This document shows positions 41,609 through 52,903 of a stretch of DNA of 64,000 nucleotides, piece by piece; the stretch's first letter is position 1, and each line of letters opens with the position of its first letter. The notes under the pieces were generated by a model. The model was not told the origin of the DNA, searched no databases, and was given only the letters and a program-made list of their open reading frames with translations. The translations under genes were made by a program, and so were the position numbers. The DNA is taken from positions 1,352,561-1,416,560 of the forward strand of contig NW_011887296.1 in assembly GCF_000151315.2 (NCBI RefSeq). The letters are read 5' to 3'. This DNA is from Capsaspora owczarzaki ATCC 30864 (lineage: Eukaryota; Opisthokonta; Filasterea).

Positions 41609-43618
41609 ATGACAAAGCCGATCGACCGACAGCTGCAGCGGACCACTGCATTGCGCAATGCTGGCACAGAGAGCAAGCTGACGAAGGAGAAGGAGAAGCA
41701 CAAGGAGCAGAAGAAGCAGGACGCGACGCGCCCAAGTCCAGCGCCACGAGCAGCAACGCCGCCAAGCATTGGATCTGGAGCTAAACCGCAAGAGAAGCAG
41801 ACTGCATCGACGGCGGCTGTTGCGGTGGCTGCGGAGGCGAAACATGTGCCTGGACTGAAGGGGCTCAAACGCCAAGAGCGCGCTGCGAGCCGGAGACTGC
41901 GGCAGGCGATCGCCAAGTACAGGACATCGCCAGAAACCAAGCAGCCGTCGCGGAGAGAGCGGAAAGATGCAGCCACACATTTGGCGTACACTCCGACAGC
42001 TCCGAGGCGCGGATCGCTGGAGTATCTGGTGACCAGAATTATCCGGGAAGCCGTCGTCGGACAGGACACAAGGCTTCTGCAGCTCGTCATCGATGCGCAA
42101 CCCGTCGTCCAGCATGCGGCGTACGATTCCAGCTATCGAGTCAATGTGAATTCGTGGCTGGCGGACGACCACGCTCCTCCGAGAGGCGAAACAGCCCTGC
42201 ATCTCGCCGCTCGTCTGGGCAACATGGAGGCCCTCGAGGTGCTGCTGTCGTGCCATGACAGTGGACACCACGCGTACGATCCGGTCACACGCGTGCTTAT
42301 GCGGGATCCGCGCTATTCCCCCTCCATGCTCCAGGGCGGCGTCAAAGCCGTGCCTGTTCTCGACCATCCCGCTCTGCTGGGCTTGACGCTCAAGCCAAGT
42401 CTCATGCCGCGCGACTTGGTGCACTTGAATGCCATTTCGAGTGGTGGCGCTACTCCGCTGCTACTCGCGCTGACGGCGGGTCAATCGGCGGCCGCGCGTC
42501 GGCTGATAGAGTGCGGAGCAAATGTCGATGCCACCGACTTGTCCGGCTTGGCCCCAGTGCATTGCGTCGCAAAACGGGGTGACCTCGAGCTCTACCGTCT
42601 TTTGCGACAGCACGATGCCAAGCGCTGGGTGTGCACGCGAACGTCAAAGTCGTCGCCTTTGCACATGGCCGTGGCGCATGATGCCGCTCTTCCCATCGTG
42701 CAAGATCTGGCCGACATGCGAGTTGTGCTGCTCGGGAAGGACTCGCGCAGTCGCTCGGCGCTCATGATATCAGCCGAAAGGGGTCGGGCAGACTATGTGT
42801 CGGCGCTTCTCGCGCTTGGCGCCCTCGGCAACGCCGTGGATCACCAAGGTGACGATGCCATGATGATGGCCATTCGCAGCGGGCATCGCGACGTTGCATG
42901 GACTCTGTTGACGGTCGGGAAGTGCTCCCCGCATACCAGCAACAAGTCTGGAATCACTGCTCTCCATCTGGCTGCTCGCGCGGGCGACGCACGTCTGGTG
43001 GCGGAGCTGCTGCGCCGACAGGCGAAAGCGCATGCTGTTGATCAAAAGCGACACACCCCATTGCACGCCGCCTGCAGTCCAATGCCGAATGTACCGATTG
43101 CCGATTCCGTGACAGTGCTCAAGACGCTTCTAGCCGCGCCCACAACAAACCCAGAAGCGCGAGACAGCGACGGAAACACGGCTGCCGATGTCTGCTTCAA
43201 CCGAGTGCTGAAGGATGCCCTGGTGGAAGCCATCCGCGATCGTCCCGTTGGCCCGGTCACCAGCAGCAGCAAACCCGCCGCCAGCGTCTCAAATCCTCAA
43301 GCGCGGCTGCAGCAGATGGCCTTGCTCCGTGACGTGCGTGAAACCCAGGCCAAGGTCGCTCGTCAAATCTACTATGAGAAAATGAGCCAATCGGAGAGCT
43401 ATGCTCGACTCCGCCAAGCCGCAGACAAAAAGTTCACCCTTCCTTCTGCGCCGCAAAATTCCGCGACGTTGTCTCGGCCGTCGAGTGAGGGGGTTTCAGC
43501 CAGCCCACCAAATCGCAACAACTCCAAAGTGCCCAACCCCACTGCTCTGCCCCCTCGGCGCTCCTTCAGCACGTTGGTATTGCGACAATTGCTGTATCGA
43601 TGCCCTCGCGTGCTTTAG
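41609..43618 (+). CDS. Ankyrin-repeat protein, 669 residues
   Basis: Intronless, starting at the ATG 41609 (MTKPIDRQLQRT), the first Met of the open frame. The N-terminus is Lys/Glu-rich (KEKEKHKEQKKQ). Ankyrin repeats lie at about 180-560: ETALHLAARLGNMEALEVLL, ATPLLLALTAGQSAAARRLI, LAPVHCVAKRGDLELYRLL, SSPLHMAVAHD, ITALHLAARAGDARLVAELL and HTPLHAACSP. A helical, Gln/Ala-rich C-terminal part follows. No enzymatic domain is visible. It shares the TPLHLA repeat type with the larger ankyrin protein beyond USB1 but not its N-terminus, so I do not claim tandem duplication. Confidence 0.85.
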   Translation: MTKPIDRQLQRTTALRNAGTESKLTKEKEKHKEQKKQDATRPSPAPRAATPPSIGSGAKPQEKQTASTAAVAVAAEAKHVPGLKGLKRQERAASRRLRQAIAKYRTSPETKQPSRRERKDAATHLAYTPTAPRRGSLEYLVTRIIREAVVGQDTRLLQLVIDAQPVVQHAAYDSSYRVNVNSWLADDHAPPRGETALHLAARLGNMEALEVLLSCHDSGHHAYDPVTRVLMRDPRYSPSMLQGGVKAVPVLDHPALLGLTLKPSLMPRDLVHLNAISSGGATPLLLALTAGQSAAARRLIECGANVDATDLSGLAPVHCVAKRGDLELYRLLRQHDAKRWVCTRTSKSSPLHMAVAHDAALPIVQDLADMRVVLLGKDSRSRSALMISAERGRADYVSALLALGALGNAVDHQGDDAMMMAIRSGHRDVAWTLLTVGKCSPHTSNKSGITALHLAARAGDARLVAELLRRQAKAHAVDQKRHTPLHAACSPMPNVPIADSVTVLKTLLAAPTTNPEARDSDGNTAADVCFNRVLKDALVEAIRDRPVGPVTSSSKPAASVSNPQARLQQMALLRDVRETQAKVARQIYYEKMSQSESYARLRQAADKKFTLPSAPQNSATLSRPSSEGVSASPPNRNNSKVPNPTALPPRRSFSTLVLRQLLYRCPRVL

Positions 43619-43694
43619 ACTCTTGTTTGAAATCAATTGTTGTCAAAAGTACGTTACGTTTCTCAGTCTTGACTTTTGCTTTCATCTGCCAAAA

Positions 43695-45361
43695 ATGCGC
43701 GAGTCTGTCTATCACGAAATAGTAGCCATGCTCGAAGCAGACTTTCCGCCCATGGAAATTGTGCAACGTCATTCAACGTGAGCTTTTCTTGATGTTGTTG
43801 TCCCTTGGCTGCTCAGAAATCGCTGACAAAACCCCGCAACTCCGCCCTCTGTGTGCATGCGTTCGTTGAAAATAGCATCACGCTCAATGCAATCCACAGC
43901 ATTCGTGCGCAAAAGTCGCAAGAGTGGCTCAAGAAGACTGCCTACCAGCACTCGAGCCCAGAGGCAATGCTGCTCTACTGGCGCGCATTCACGTAAGATG
44001 AAACGAAAATCTCCCGCCAAAATTTTCCAACTGAACCTTTGGAGACCCCCCGCGCCCCAATCTCCAGACGACCTCTCGCGCTGCCAAACTGGCCATGTCT
44101 GTGTGTCTGCTTACTGACTGGAAGTGGGTTGCGTCGGCCACAGAGCGATGGCCTTCCCTGCAGACCAGGTGAATGCGAGCAACCCAAGTCCAGCGCCATC
44201 AGCACCATCGCCGACCGAGCTCACACCCGAGAACTCTATTGCATGGCAATTGTGCATGCGGTATAATATTCCGCCGTGTACATTGGCCCGAGTGCTGCTT
44301 TCACTCTTTCTAGCGCAAGGAGGTTTGTATTGGATTGTTGCTGTACTTCTCAGAATCAGTTCGTCTGGTAACTGAAAAGCTCATTCATGCTCTCCTATTT
44401 TGTACGCGAATGCATGGTGGTTGACAGATGTACGAGATGGCATTTCCAAGAAAAACCCAAGGGTCAAGGAGTTGATGCAGCGGCCAGAACTCATTCCAGA
44501 CTTGGTGCTGCGAAGAGAAGTGCAGTGTTGCATTCAATACGACGACATGACTTCCCCTCTTGTTGAGCGCGTCAAACAGTAAGTGTAGCTGGACAGGTGC
44601 CCCTGGGATTCATTTGCTTCTCGATTGTATTTGTTGTTATTGTTGTTGAAAGTTCTTTCAGACTGGAACTGAAGCTGACATCTGCCGTCGGCGTTCCATT
44701 TTTGTAGTTGCGTTGGTGCCGAATACGAAGCACTATTGCAAGAGAAGCTTCGAAACTTGGGCATTCCGTTTCTGAGTGCGTCGCGTTTGACCAAATGAAC
44801 GAGTGGTTTTGAGTGTGGAGTTTCGAGCACTCAATATGTGTTCCCCCCCCCCCTACGGTTGGTCCCGTTGGCAAAACCCCCACAGATGAAGAAGACATGC
44901 GAAAAGCCGACGCTCATAAAACCCCTGATATCAAGCTGCAAGCTCCAATCGGTAAGAGCAGTTGAACTTATGGAACTGACTTTTTTTTCCTTTTGGTCTG
45001 GGTTTTTTTTTTTTCTCATTGCGTGCCCCATCTCTCAGTGGTCAACGGCAGCGTCGTCCTATGGATAGAAAGCAAGGCGTATTTTGGAGACCGGCCAAAC
45101 CACACACGAAATCAAGCGCAGTTATTTGGATATCTGAGCCGGTAGGTGTTTTGGTTGGGGTTTGTGCCATCATGGATTGGACCACTTCCACTCACACTTC
45201 TTGTCTCGCTCAACAGGTATGGCCCAGGCATGGTTATTTACTGGTTTGGCTTTATTGACGAGCTCAACGTCGACCACGACAAGGGCATCCAGATGCTGGA
45301 TCATTTCCCGACCAAAGTGTCGATGGAGCTTCCCCCAGGCATGGCTAGCGATTCCCTATGA
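43695..45361 (+). CDS. CDIN1: CDAN1-interacting nuclease 1 homologue
   Basis: Eight in-phase exons: 43695-43777, 43876-43992, 44144-44322, 44428-44578, 44708-44775, 44886-44951, 45039-45141, 45217-45361; 303 residues (human about 281). Family blocks appear throughout: MRESVYHEIVAML, an HTH-like stretch (SQEWLKKTAYQHSSPEAMLL), KELMQRPELIPDLVL, GAEYEALLQEKLRNLGIPFL, KTPDIKLQAP, LWIESKAYFGD and YGPGMVIYWFGFIDEL. The TPD aspartate and the E-x-K of IESK fit a PD-(D/E)XK nuclease core. Human CDIN1 (C15orf41) binds codanin-1, is linked to histone supply, and is mutated in congenital dyserythropoietic anaemia type I. The second exon acceptor is taken at 43876; an earlier AG at 43818 would put a stop in frame. 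Confidence 0.92.
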
Positions 45362-45612
45362 GTATATTATACAAGTTTGTATGTATGTACTGTATACCTT
45401 TTGAAATTACAGTACTGCGCGTTGACTTGTTCACGTCGAGCGTCAAAGTTAGATTGACATGCTTCATTCGTCGTTTCTTGCGGTGCGCTGTGGTTTTCAA
45501 TGCATCAACATTGATCTTTTATTGGTTTGTTAATAAGCGATCTGTGTTTACACCTCAGTCTAAAATCCGCTCTGTCAGGAGCATCATCGTGGACCGCATT
45601 GCATACAGCAGC

Positions 45613-45946
45613 ATGATTGCATTCGGTCGCTCGCGGCATATTCCCAACCTCAAACTGCTCGCCGCGCCTGCTCCGTGGCTGCCATATCTGCTTGCAAACC
45701 TGGCTGGGTTGTACGCAGGGGTGACTCTAGTGACGCTGCGTCGGCGATGGCACAAGGTAAAAGCGCCGACTGAGCTCAATACAACCATGTCTAGGCAATG
45801 GATGTTAGCTAACCACCCCTCTGTATATCACCGATACAATGTTGTAGGAGAAGCATTGGGACGAGCATCCTGGCGAATGGCCGCCAATCCAGCGTCCGTT
45901 CTTCTACTTGGGAACCTATCTCGGCGACCCGCCGCGCGAGTCGTAA
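45613..45946 (+). CDS. Small one-TM protein, unidentified
   Basis: Two phase-0 exons, 45613-45756 and 45848-45946, code 80 residues. A basic N-terminus (FGRSRHIPNLK) precedes a hydrophobic segment (WLPYLLANLAGLYAGVTLV), then RRRWHK and a proline/aromatic tail (HWDEHPGEWPPIQRPFFYLG). That layout is common among accessory subunits of mitochondrial respiratory complexes, but I cannot place it in a family. Without splicing, the frame runs on to 46005 through a less convincing sequence. The spliced model gives a conserved-looking C-terminus and a clean stop. Confidence 0.5.
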
Positions 45947-46207
45947 TTCACAGCACAGCGACGCGCAAGGCCAATGACGCGTTGGACATCATTTCGATAA
46001 TGTGAATCAACACAAGGGAGCAAAAGTCAGATGAGCTGATTTTTCTTCATTCACATGGTTACAACACCCAACAAAAAAAAAAAAAGACAAGACAAAAAAA
46101 AACGACAACAAGGAAAACAAGCACGAGTGGCACAGGAATGACTTGACAAGGAGAAGCTACATGGTTGGATTATCGACCACATCAACTTGGAAAAGGCGGA
46201 CGCGCTC

Positions 46208-47667
46208 TCAAACCTTGACAGTGCCAGACGTCGAGGCGCCGGACTCTTGCAACTTCTTCTTCTCCTCCTCCTCGCGCTCCAGCTTGCCCTGCGCCAGCAA
46301 GGTGTCAATTTCGCTGTCCTTCAGCATGCGGAAGTAGGTGGAGCCTGCCTCGCGTGTGATTGTGGCAAACTCGACTGTCAAAAATCCAAACAGAACAAAA
46401 AAATTGAGTGCATCTTGTTCGCGATTCAGTTGCCATTGCGGCTGTTTCAACAACAAAAACAAACACGTACGCTTTTCTGATGTAAGGGTCGTGCTGTCCA
46501 AGGTCTTGCTAAGAACTTTGATGGCCAAAAGCTTGGCTTGCTGGAGGGTCAACTCCTCCTGATTGTTGTGAAACGGAGCCCGGGAGATAGAGAGAAACGA
46601 TGGAGCAATGCAAAAGAAAAACATGAGTGACTGATGAACGACACGCTATTCAAGCAATGCGAGCGAGTATGAAACGAATCGATGCCACACCTTGTAATCT
46701 TGCTTCAGCAACGACTGCACAGATTGGCTGCCAGCACCAATGCAAGTAGCCTTCCAGCCGCCATAGTTACCGCTGGGATCGCTTTGATAAAGTTGGAAGC
46801 CAAAGTGCTGGTCCCAGCCGGCGTACAGGAAAGAGACGCCGAAAGGTCGGAGACCTGGCCAGAACAAAATCGCACACACACCAGAAAAACAGCAGAGTTG
46901 GTCACTTCGCCCACCAGAAGGTACAGCGCGCGCATCAAACAACACGTACCACCATATTGAGTGTAGCTTTGCTTCATGTCGCACAGTCGTTGAACCAATT
47001 GCTCGCAAGGGATGGGCTCATGGAACGAGAGCATATATCTGTGAAAGTGGCGGAAGGGGGTGGGGGTGTGACAAGATCAATACCAATGATGTAGACAGCT
47101 AGTCCTTGCAAAGAAAACAAGACCGAGGTTGGGAGAAAGAATGACGTACCGTTGCGCCTCAAGACGCATCCAGTTGATCAAAATGTTAGCGTCGGCAGTG
47201 ATACCAGCAACGCTTGTCGCCATGTGACTGTGTGGAGGCAAGGTTTTGAATACATGTGAGCGCAACAACGTTCTGCCGTGCTTTTGCGTTTTTGAAGAAT
47301 GCACAGACAATCAAGAGGGATCAAAAAAAAAAACCCCCGTACTCGTTCAACTTGTAGATCTTTTCGCTGAGAGAATTCTGCTCGAGCAGCTTGGAAGTGA
47401 CGCGGCGTTCGGCGGCAATGATGATGCCCTCCGATGTGAGGATGCCCAAGCATGTACCGGCATGGCTGATTGCCTCCATGGCGTACTCGACCTGGTACAG
47501 GCGACCTGGTGGGCAGGGACGCAGTGAATCGAGTTGGAGTCAGCAGCAAAATCCTGACGTTGGTTGGCCGAAATGCCAAGGCGCCACCGTGCTTGTCCTT
47601 TGACGGACTTGACAAGCGTCTTACCTTCCGGCGAGAAGATGGTTGTGCGCGAATCGTAGCGATGTGC
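46208..47667 (-). CDS. PSMA4: 20S proteasome subunit alpha type-4; first exon unresolved
   Basis: Seven in-phase exons on the complement: 47667-47625, 47505-47343, 47227-47150, 47038-46950, 46854-46691, 46558-46471, 46374-46208, giving 263 residues without the start (human 261). Signature blocks: [12 protein letters not shown] joined to [17 protein letters not shown], the alpha-subunit N-terminal motif; [73 protein letters not shown]; and a Lys/Glu-rich tail ([16 protein letters not shown]). It forms part of the outer ring of the 20S core, whose N-termini gate the channel. The first coding exon seen opens with AHRYDS in phase 0, so the missing exon may hold only the ATG. A candidate is the ATG at 47889-47887, directly followed by GT. 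Confidence 0.95.
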
Positions 47668-48656
47668 CTGCAAGCCAGAACAGAACGCAAAAATGGGACG
47701 AATTTTGAATCAAACAAGTCAGAGTTCTGCTCAAACCAGCTCCACACAGCACACTCAAACGGCCAGCAGACAAAGCGTTTTGGGGGGTGGGTCGAGTGCC
47801 GGCCGGTCGTGCGATGGCATGGCAATGGGGGTCAGAGAGAGAGAGAGTGAGATCTCGAAATTTGCCCATCGTCCCTGTCCTTCAACCATACGCGTGTGCG
47901 TTCCTACGTGCTGGTGGACCAGCAGTCATTCGGAGTGTGTGTTTGCGTCACACGAGTGCTTGGAATGTGCAACGCGCGAGAGCAAAGAAGAAGCGCAAAC
48001 GAATGAAAGAGAGAGAGAAAGAACGAGGAAAAGTTTCGAGATCTCGAATCTGCTGCTGCTTCCATTGCTGCTGCTGTGTGTTTGGCCTTTGCTGCTGGGA
48101 GTTTGGCGCTGTGTTGGTGGAGAGAGTGTGTCTGTCGACTACGCATGAACCGATGCGAAGGCGGATGGTTGGCACTCAAGTCCAAGCTGCGAAGGACGAA
48201 GGGGAAGCCGAGCCAAATCTCCATTGTATGGCATTGCATTGCGTTACCATTGTGTTTGTGAAAGGACTGGGTGGTGTTTTTTTGGTATTTCGAGTGGTTC
48301 AACCAGGTCTTCATACAAATCTGCATGTCGGTTCTGTCTCAGGGACAGGAGGGATATCAAATCAGGGAGCAGAGGAGCAATCCTGGATCAAAACCCAAAA
48401 GCTCAACTTGAATGCAAACCCTCAACGATGATCGTGATTCGGGGTCTGATATCCGAGTCCATCTCTATCAAGCGACGTTATCATCGTCGTTGAGAAAGCT
48501 GCCGTTAACGTGCAGCTCTTGCCAAGTGAATGTTCCCTCTCAATCTCAATCTCAATCTCAATCTCAATCACCGCCCGATACTGTACTTCTTCCCAAAATT
48601 CACTATTTGTACTGTATTCACTCTAAACTTCAACCCAGTCTCCTTTCTGTCTGCAA
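47668..48656. other. Divergent promoter region of PSMA4 and the hydrolase gene
   Basis: Should contain the PSMA4 start exon, first intron and promoter (-), and the hydrolase promoter (+). GA-rich runs lie at 47835-47850 and 48008-48025. A CTCAAT hexamer repeated about five times (48539-48570) sits 90 bases before the hydrolase start. No RNA gene is seen. Confidence 0.5.
48539..48570 (+). repeat. CTCAAT hexamer repeat, about five copies
   Basis: Perfect CTCAAT repeat about 90 bases upstream of the hydrolase start codon. It may be promoter or 5' UTR sequence. Confidence 0.85.
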
Positions 48657-51601
48657 TGGCTTGTGCTCGGTCAACCGCCGCCATCGCCGCAGTGGTGGTG
48701 TTGGCACTCGCAGCCAGCGCCGTCGCCCGCCCCGTCCAGCAAGGCAAGTTTCCGCGCTCCCCCGCATCATCGCTCTCTCCCATTTCCCCGTCCCCCAACA
48801 CACGCTGGCCAAGTCGCAAGTCGACACGAACCAAGAAGGCTGCCCGGAGTGGAGTGGTGTCTGTGCAAGCCACTTTGTATTGAAAAATGATCTTCAAAAA
48901 AAAAAAAAAAAAAAAAAAGCCGCGCTTTCAAACTTGTTGCTCAGCGCGTCCTTTTGCTCAGCGGTGCACTCGCTCACTCGCATCCACTCTGTGCCTCTCA
49001 CCCTGACGCTCATGTGTTCTCGCTCGCTTATCACGTTGTTGGGTCATCATTGATCTTTGTGTTTTTTTTTTTTTTTTGTCCTTTCTTCATTTAATCTTGA
49101 GTCTTTTGGATTTTTGTTTTTGTAATTGAAATTGTTTTTGTTTTTGTTCTTGTTTTTGTTTGGATTTTGCATTGAATTGTTTCGGTTTGTCTGAATTTTG
49201 TGTGTTGCGCAGAATTCAGGTGAGAATGTGTGAAGAAGTGCAGGAAATCAAGTGTCGACCATTGACAAATTTTACCGACCATCAAACCACGAGCGCTGCA
49301 CTTTGTTGGAAAAATGTTCCACCGAACTCCATCTGTCTGAGCAGCTGTCGCTTGTGATGGAGCGAAACTCCTCGCTGTTGTTGCTTGTACTAAGCAGTTG
49401 CTACTTTTGCGTTTGGCACACAAAACAGCGACTGCGACCCCATCGACCCTGCGGCGTGCATCCTGCCGTTCCCGAACAGCTTTTGGTTGCGCCCCGATCC
49501 GACCACCTACTCTGGCAGCCGTGTTCACTTTGGGCCCACGACGCTCCAGACGACTCTGCCCTACAAGGACCACATCAACCCGTCCGACTGGAACAAGCTT
49601 GATGGCTTCCCCATTATTCCTGCAATGACCACCTATCTTGCCGATGCTGTGCTCGACGCCACGGTTCCGCGTACCTGGGTATGTGAAAGCTTTGCTTGTC
49701 GTCATCGCAGTGCCAGTGTCATTGCCATCGGGCTCACGGTCTTCTCTGATTTGTCTTGTTGTTCCTTTCTGGCCAGAACGAAAGCGTGTCGCTCAGCCCC
49801 GACTGCCCGACCGTCATCATCAACGCCGATACGCTCGAGCACCTGCCCCACTTTGTCGAGCTGGATATGAGCACCGACCTGACCAGCCGACGCCTCTTGA
49901 TGATCTGGCCGCTGAAGGCTCTCGATTTCAACACGCGCTACATTGTGGCCGTTCGCAACATTCGCAACACGACCATGCAGCTGGTTGCCCCGTCGTTCGG
50001 CTTCCAGGCGCTGCGTGACAACATCTCCACCGACAACTACGACATTGAGGGCCGCCGCGATCTGTTCAAGGACATTTTTGCCCGTTTGGCGTCCGCAAAC
50101 GTCCCCCAGTCCAACCTCCAGATTGCCTGGGACTTTACGACCTCCAGCAAGGAGAGTGTCACTGGCGATCTTGTCTTTATGCGCGATGATGCGACTGCCC
50201 GCATTCCCGCCAGTACGTGTTTTTTGTTTTGGGTTTGTTTTTTTTTGTTGTTTTTTTTTTTTTGTTTTTTTGTTTTGTTTTTTTGTTTTGTTTTTTTGTT
50301 TTGTTTTTTTGTTTTGTGTTGTTGTTTTGGGGGTGGCATACATTTCAGAGAGAGTACTCACCCTCATTTGCTGGTCCGCTTGTTCGCTTGTCTGCTTGTC
50401 GTTGCTTTCGGGTGCAGACGGACCCACTTACACCATCACCAACATCACCGACAACTTTTCGGCAGACATGTACCGCCGAATTCTGGGCACGATGAACGTT
50501 CCGCTGTACATGACGGCTCCGACGCCCGGCACGTACATTGTGCGCGACGAGAACGGCACCCCGCTCTACCAGAAGCTGACTCCCGTGCCGTTCGAGGTGC
50601 TCATCCCGCGCAGCCTCGTGACGAACGGCACCACGGGTCCCATTCTGCAGTACGGCCACGGTTTGTTTGGCGACATGTCTGAAATCGAGCAGGGCTACCT
50701 GCAGGACGAGGCCAACGAACACGGCTACGTGATGGCCGCCACCAACTGGTGGGGTCTGTGCGACGAAGACGAGCCGTACGTGATTGCCATGATTGCGGGC
50801 AACATGTCGGACTTTCGCTTTGTGCCCGACCGCCTGAAACAGGGCATGACGAACGCGCTGATGCTCATGAAGGTCATGAAGGGCGCGTTCGCAAGCGACC
50901 CCGCTGTCACTTTCAACGGCAAGTCTGTGATTGACCCCACCCGCCGCTTCTACAATGGCAACTCTGAGGGCGGTATTTTCGGCCACGTCTACATGGCGGC
51001 CAGCCAGGACGTCGAGCGTGGCGTGCTTGGCGTGATGGGCGGTCCCTATGGCTTGCTGCTCCCGCGCAGCGTGGACTTTTCCAAGCTGTTCGACATTGTC
51101 AAGGCACGCATTCTGGACTCGATCGACCGCATCATGCTTCTCTCAGTGCTGCAGATGCAATGGGATGGCGCAGAACCCGCCGGCTACCTCGACTCGATCG
51201 TGAACAACCCCCTGCCCAACACCAAACCCAAGGTGGTCATCCAGCAGTACGGCCTCGGCGACGCGCAGGTCAACTATCTCGGAGCCTACACAGCTGGCCG
51301 ATCGGTCGGCTCCAAGATGTTCATCAACAACGTCCGCGAGAACAACGAGACGCTCTTTGGGTTTGAGTACATCACTGGCCCAACCACCGAAAGCATTATT
51401 CAGGGCTACGACTTTGGCGTGCCCGTCGTTCCCATGCAAAACACGCCCCCGTCCGCTGCCACCGACACGCACGAGCTTCCACGCCGCGATCCTCGTGCCC
51501 AGGCCCAGATGGCCGAGTTCTTTGCGACCGGCACGATTGTTGATCACTGCAACAATGTAGGATGTCAGCCCTTGAAGCCAACCTATGATTTTGGCGTGTG
51601 A
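48657..51601 (+). CDS. Secreted alpha/beta-hydrolase-like protein; N-terminal exon joins uncertain
   Basis: Three exons are firm: 49429-49678, 49777-50212 and 50418-51601 (stop TGA), all in phase. They code for about 500 residues from DCDPIDPAACILPFPNSFWL to the end. A GHGLFGD motif and GNSEGG (a G-x-S-x-G nucleophile elbow), with WWGLCDEDEP between them, support an alpha/beta hydrolase fold. N-glycosylation sequons and a few Cys fit secretion. A strong signal peptide is coded at 48657 (MACARSTAAIAAVVVLALAA), followed after CAGCAAG by GCAAGT, a good GC-type donor. That exon leaves one base while the exon at 49429 needs two before it, so another exon probably lies between (candidate near 48827-48870, reading EGCPEWSGVC). 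Substrate unknown. The intron at 50213-50417 is extremely T-rich. Confidence 0.78.
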
Positions 51602-52903
51602 GCAGCTGGGGGAGGGGGTTGCGCGATGTCTTTATTGTTGTTGGTGGTTTCATTGTTGTAAATTGGTTTTTCCTCTCTCCTCCCGTCCCCATTTCATCCC
51701 CACTTCATGACTGTTTGATTGTGGCGGTGTTTCATGTGCGTGTGCGTCATCTGCTGTGCGCGTTTCAAGCCCGTGAAATGGATGCCACCTTGTGAAGTTG
51801 TTGATTGATTTGGATGTTGGGTTCTGTAGATCTACTTGGTATTAGTTTCTGAGCATTTGTTTGCAATCATGCCTGTGTCGTTCAGTTCCAAGAGCTTTGA
51901 AGGGCTTGTCCAGCTGGGGCAAGTCCCCACAAGCAGCTTGCAACGTTGTATGCCCAGCGAAGTCGCAACAGAATTGGCGGAGCAACGGAGCAAAAATCCG
52001 ACCACCAGCACTTGCTCTGAGAATGTACGCCAAAAACGAACACAAATGTTGCAAATATCGGCATCCCAATTCCCGAACCCAGCAAGAGCTCAAAATCGAA
52101 AAGCGATAATCGAAATACAATACAAAAAAAAAAAAAAGCTAAACTTGATTTGGCTGAATTGGTTTGCTCGCTCTCTTCTTCGTCCCTTTAGGTGTGTACC
52201 GCGACCATCCGGCTGCCCGACCGTCCCCAACCCTACCCAATCCGATGTGAAATTGAATGCTCGTTGCGATAATGTGCAGAGATGGGCGGCTGCAATGTGA
52301 CGAAGGGGCGTTTCGAGGGGTGAAAGGCGGGGATAGAGGGATGAGCGACAGGAGCAATTTTTCGGGCGTTCGGCATTGTTTCGCTCGCTTCCGGCCGTTT
52401 GTTGCGCCTCGACCGTCGCCATGCCTGTTTCTAAACACCTATTCAGGCGATCTTGCTGTTTCGCCTCCCCCCGGTGAAGGGCACTGGGCAGCGCAGCAGC
52501 ACAAGCAGCACTTTGACAATCGTTTCCAGCACACGCTTTTTTTTTTTGATGTTTTTATGATGATTTTTATTTTTTCCGTTCTCCTTCTCGTCTTCTTGCG
52601 CTGCATCGCCACGTCGCGCCGACATGCGTGTCCTTGCATGCGAGTTCATAGTGAGAGTTGCACTCCATCCTTGTGCGCCAGTGTGCGGATGTAGAGAAAA
52701 AGATCAGCAACGCTTTTTTTTTTTGCCCTTTTCCTTTCGTCCTTTTTTTTTTCCCCTCCCTTTCTCGCTCTTCTCTCCTTGTAACTCGTGCTCTTTGCTC
52801 GTTGCCTTGCTTGTCGTTCGCTTCGGAACCATCCCATTCACATTTGGTTTTTTGCTTTTGGTCTTCCTTTTTTTTTTTTTTTGCTTCTTTGCAGTTCCTC
52901 GAA
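51602..52903. other. Intergenic and 5' UTR region upstream of RPL8
   Basis: No coding exon is supported. The last 150 bases are pyrimidine-rich, with T runs (52532-52541, 52716-52724, 52869-52882) ending in TTTGCAG just before TTCCTCGAAATGG. This looks like a 5' UTR intron whose acceptor lies at about 52894, as is common for ribosomal protein genes. Confidence 0.5.

Noticed and set aside
45358-46005. 215-residue continuous frame downstream of CDIN1
   Set aside because: Its first part is 3' UTR-like and its end lacks protein-like content; the two-exon 80-residue model is better.
49702-50427. 241-residue antisense frame over the hydrolase exons
   Set aside because: Its Lys/Thr-rich end is the complement of the T-rich intron; the sense exons are in phase and domain-like.
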